Below are positions 12,105 through 13,462 of a DNA stretch of 13,462 bases, one piece after another. The notes below the pieces were generated by a model. It was not told the origin of the DNA and did not search any database. It saw only the letters and a list, made by a program, of their open reading frames with translations. Within the stretch, counting starts at the first letter, position 1. Each line of letters begins with the position of its first letter. The stretch comes from an uncultured Campylobacter sp. (lineage in GTDB: Bacteria; Campylobacterota; Campylobacteria; Campylobacterales; Campylobacteraceae), in NCBI GenBank assembly GCA_937965895.1, contig CALCKS010000151.1, forward strand, positions 1 through 13,462. The letters are read 5' to 3'. The position numbers and the translations under genes are program-made.

Positions 12105-13462
12105 ATGAATACGACTTATATTACGACTCCGATTTATTACGTAAATGACGTGCCGCACATCGGACACGCATACACGACCGTGATCGCGGACACGATGGCG
12201 AGATTTGCTAGGCTAAAGGGCGATGATACGTACTTTATGACCGGCACCGACGAGCACGGACAAAAGATCGAGCAAGCCGCCGCAAAAAAAGGCTACACGC
12301 CGCAAGCCTATGCTGACGAGATAAGCGCTAAATTTAGGGAGCTGTGGGATAAATTTGAGATCAGCTACGATCATTTTATCCGCACGACCGACGACTATCA
12401 TAAGCTTACGGCGCAAAACGCATTTCTTAAAATGTATCAAAAAGGCGATATTTACAAGGGCGAGTACGAGGGGTACTACTGCGTTAGCTGTGAGAGCTTT
12501 TTTACGCAGACGCAGCTTTTGGAGGACGAGAGGTGTCCTGACTGCGGTAGGCCGACAAATTTGGTAAAAGAGGAGAGCTATTTTTTCAAACTATCAAAAT
12601 ATCAAGACGCGCTACTAAAATGGTACGAGGAGAAGGAGGACTGTATCGTGCCGCGGGGCAAGAAAAACGAGGTCGTGAGCTTCGTAAAAGGCGGCCTGCG
12701 CGACCTCTCGATCACTCGTACAAGCTTTGAGTGGGGCATCAAGCTGCCTGCAAGCCTAAACGAGCCAAGGCACGTGATGTACGTCTGGCTAGACGCGCTC
12801 ATAAACTACCTTAGCACGCTTGGCTACACGCGCGGCGATGATAAGATGAACTACTGGAAGGGCGCGACGCATATCGTCGGCAAGGATATTTTGCGCTTTC
12901 ACGCGGTGTACTGGCCGGCGTTTTTGATGAGCCTTGATCTGCCGCTACCTCGCTGCGTCGCAGCTCACGGCTGGTGGACGAGAGACGGCGAAAAGATGAG
13001 TAAAAGCAAGGGCAACGTCATCAACCCAAGCGAGGTCGCAGACGCGTATGGACTGGAAAATTTCCGCTACTTTATGCTACGCGAAGTGCCGTTTGGTCAG
13101 GACGGCGACTTTTCGCAAAAAGCGATGATCGAGCGCATAAACTCCGAGCTTAGCAATGATCTGGGCAATCTTTTAAGCCGCATAGTGGGCATGAGCGAAA
13201 AATACTCGGACTTTGAGATAAAAGGCGAAAATTTACGTAAATTTTACGGCGAAGTTTTAGATAGCGGCAACGAATACCTGCAAAACGCTATCAAAAATTT
13301 AGAGAGTTTCGCCACGAACCGCTACCTTGAGGAGCTCTTTAAGGCGCTAACGCTCGCAAACGCGTCGATAGCTAAATTTGAGCCGTGGAATCTAATCAAA
13401 AACGGCAAAAAAGACGAAGCAAACGCGCTCGTGTCGCTGTGCGCGAACCTGCTAGCTCGCGT
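12105..13462 (+). CDS. metG: Methionyl-tRNA synthetase, N-terminal part (runs off the window)
   Basis: Class I synthetase charging tRNA(Met) in the cytosol. About 452 codons are open to the window end with no frameshift; roughly the last 180 residues are missing. Motifs: PIYYVNDVPHIGHAYT (HIGH at 18-21), FMTGTDEHGQKI, two zinc-knuckle pairs C126-VS-C129 and C144-PD-C147, then MYVWLDALINY, AAHGWWTRDG and K297-MSKS. The anticodon-binding helical domain begins after about residue 340. AAAAAGGA (12092-12099) is an excellent ribosome site before the ATG. It follows the small Cys protein by 17 bp, the largest gap in this operon, which may give it more independent translation. Whether the C-terminal tRNA-binding (EMAP-like) domain is present cannot be seen. 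Confidence 0.97.
   Translation, partial: MNTTYITTPIYYVNDVPHIGHAYTTVIADTMARFARLKGDDTYFMTGTDEHGQKIEQAAAKKGYTPQAYADEISAKFRELWDKFEISYDHFIRTTDDYHKLTAQNAFLKMYQKGDIYKGEYEGYYCVSCESFFTQTQLLEDERCPDCGRPTNLVKEESYFFKLSKYQDALLKWYEEKEDCIVPRGKKNEVVSFVKGGLRDLSITRTSFEWGIKLPASLNEPRHVMYVWLDALINYLSTLGYTRGDDKMNYWKGATHIVGKDILRFHAVYWPAFLMSLDLPLPRCVAAHGWWTRDGEKMSKSKGNVINPSEVADAYGLENFRYFMLREVPFGQDGDFSQKAMIERINSELSNDLGNLLSRIVGMSEKYSDFEIKGENLRKFYGEVLDSGNEYLQNAIKNLESFATNRYLEELFKALTLANASIAKFEPWNLIKNGKKDEANALVSLCANLLAR

Noticed and set aside
12355..12567. Plus-strand 70-codon frame inside metG
   Set aside because: The metG frame is open throughout with zinc knuckles in this interval; this frame is Arg/Thr-rich noise.
1..13462. 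Mobile element, CRISPR array, phage or novel defence system
   Set aside because: No transposase, integrase, regularly spaced repeats with spacers, or defence domains; all long frames are housekeeping or envelope genes.

Overview
The window looks like chromosomal core DNA of a Campylobacter. By gene content, moderate GC (by eye mid-40s percent) and extreme use of the word AAATTT, it is closest to the C. rectus/showae/curvus type rather than the AT-rich C. jejuni. From memory, the order rlpA-kdsC-lptC-lptA-engB-(MreD-like)-mrdA matches the C. jejuni Cj0646-Cj0652 region. The order gltX-yggT-slt-lipoprotein-mobB-fbp-small Cys protein-metG matches Cj0845c-Cj0838c. Here the two blocks are joined through an mscL-Crp/Fnr pair. 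No database search was possible.

Region 1 (1-5328, + strand) is one tightly packed envelope-biogenesis operon. It holds the SPOR-domain end of an RlpA-like protein, hisB, kdsC (Kdo-8-phosphate phosphatase), lptC and lptA (LPS export), the GTPase engB, a 38-codon coupled ORF, an MreD-like membrane protein and mrdA/PBP2. Stops and starts overlap at most junctions (ATGA, GTGA, TAATG, or a TTG start inside the upstream gene), so translational coupling is likely. The set links LPS synthesis and transport to peptidoglycan elongation. hisB is the functional outlier.

Region 2 (5329-5666) is a 338-bp non-coding spacer between convergent genes. It is crowded with AAATTT words and holds one good terminator-like hairpin for the minus-strand operon.

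Region 3 (5667-6719, - strand) is mscL followed 9 bp later by a Crp/Fnr-family regulator with no cysteines. A 124-bp divergent promoter region follows.

Region 4 (6844-10044, + strand) is gltX-yggT-slt, again overlapping, driven by an extended -10 promoter. slt runs about 95 bp antisense into the end of a convergent lipoprotein gene (9950-10444, - strand).

Region 5 (10545-13462, + strand) is mobB-fbp-small Cys-rich protein-metG, driven by a nearly identical extended -10 promoter. metG is cut by the window end.

I found no mobile element, CRISPR, RNA gene or phage. The genes are mostly housekeeping. The most unusual signal is at word level: by hand count about 100 copies of AAATTT, in coding and non-coding DNA and in all reading frames, several paired into 14-18 bp perfect palindromes.
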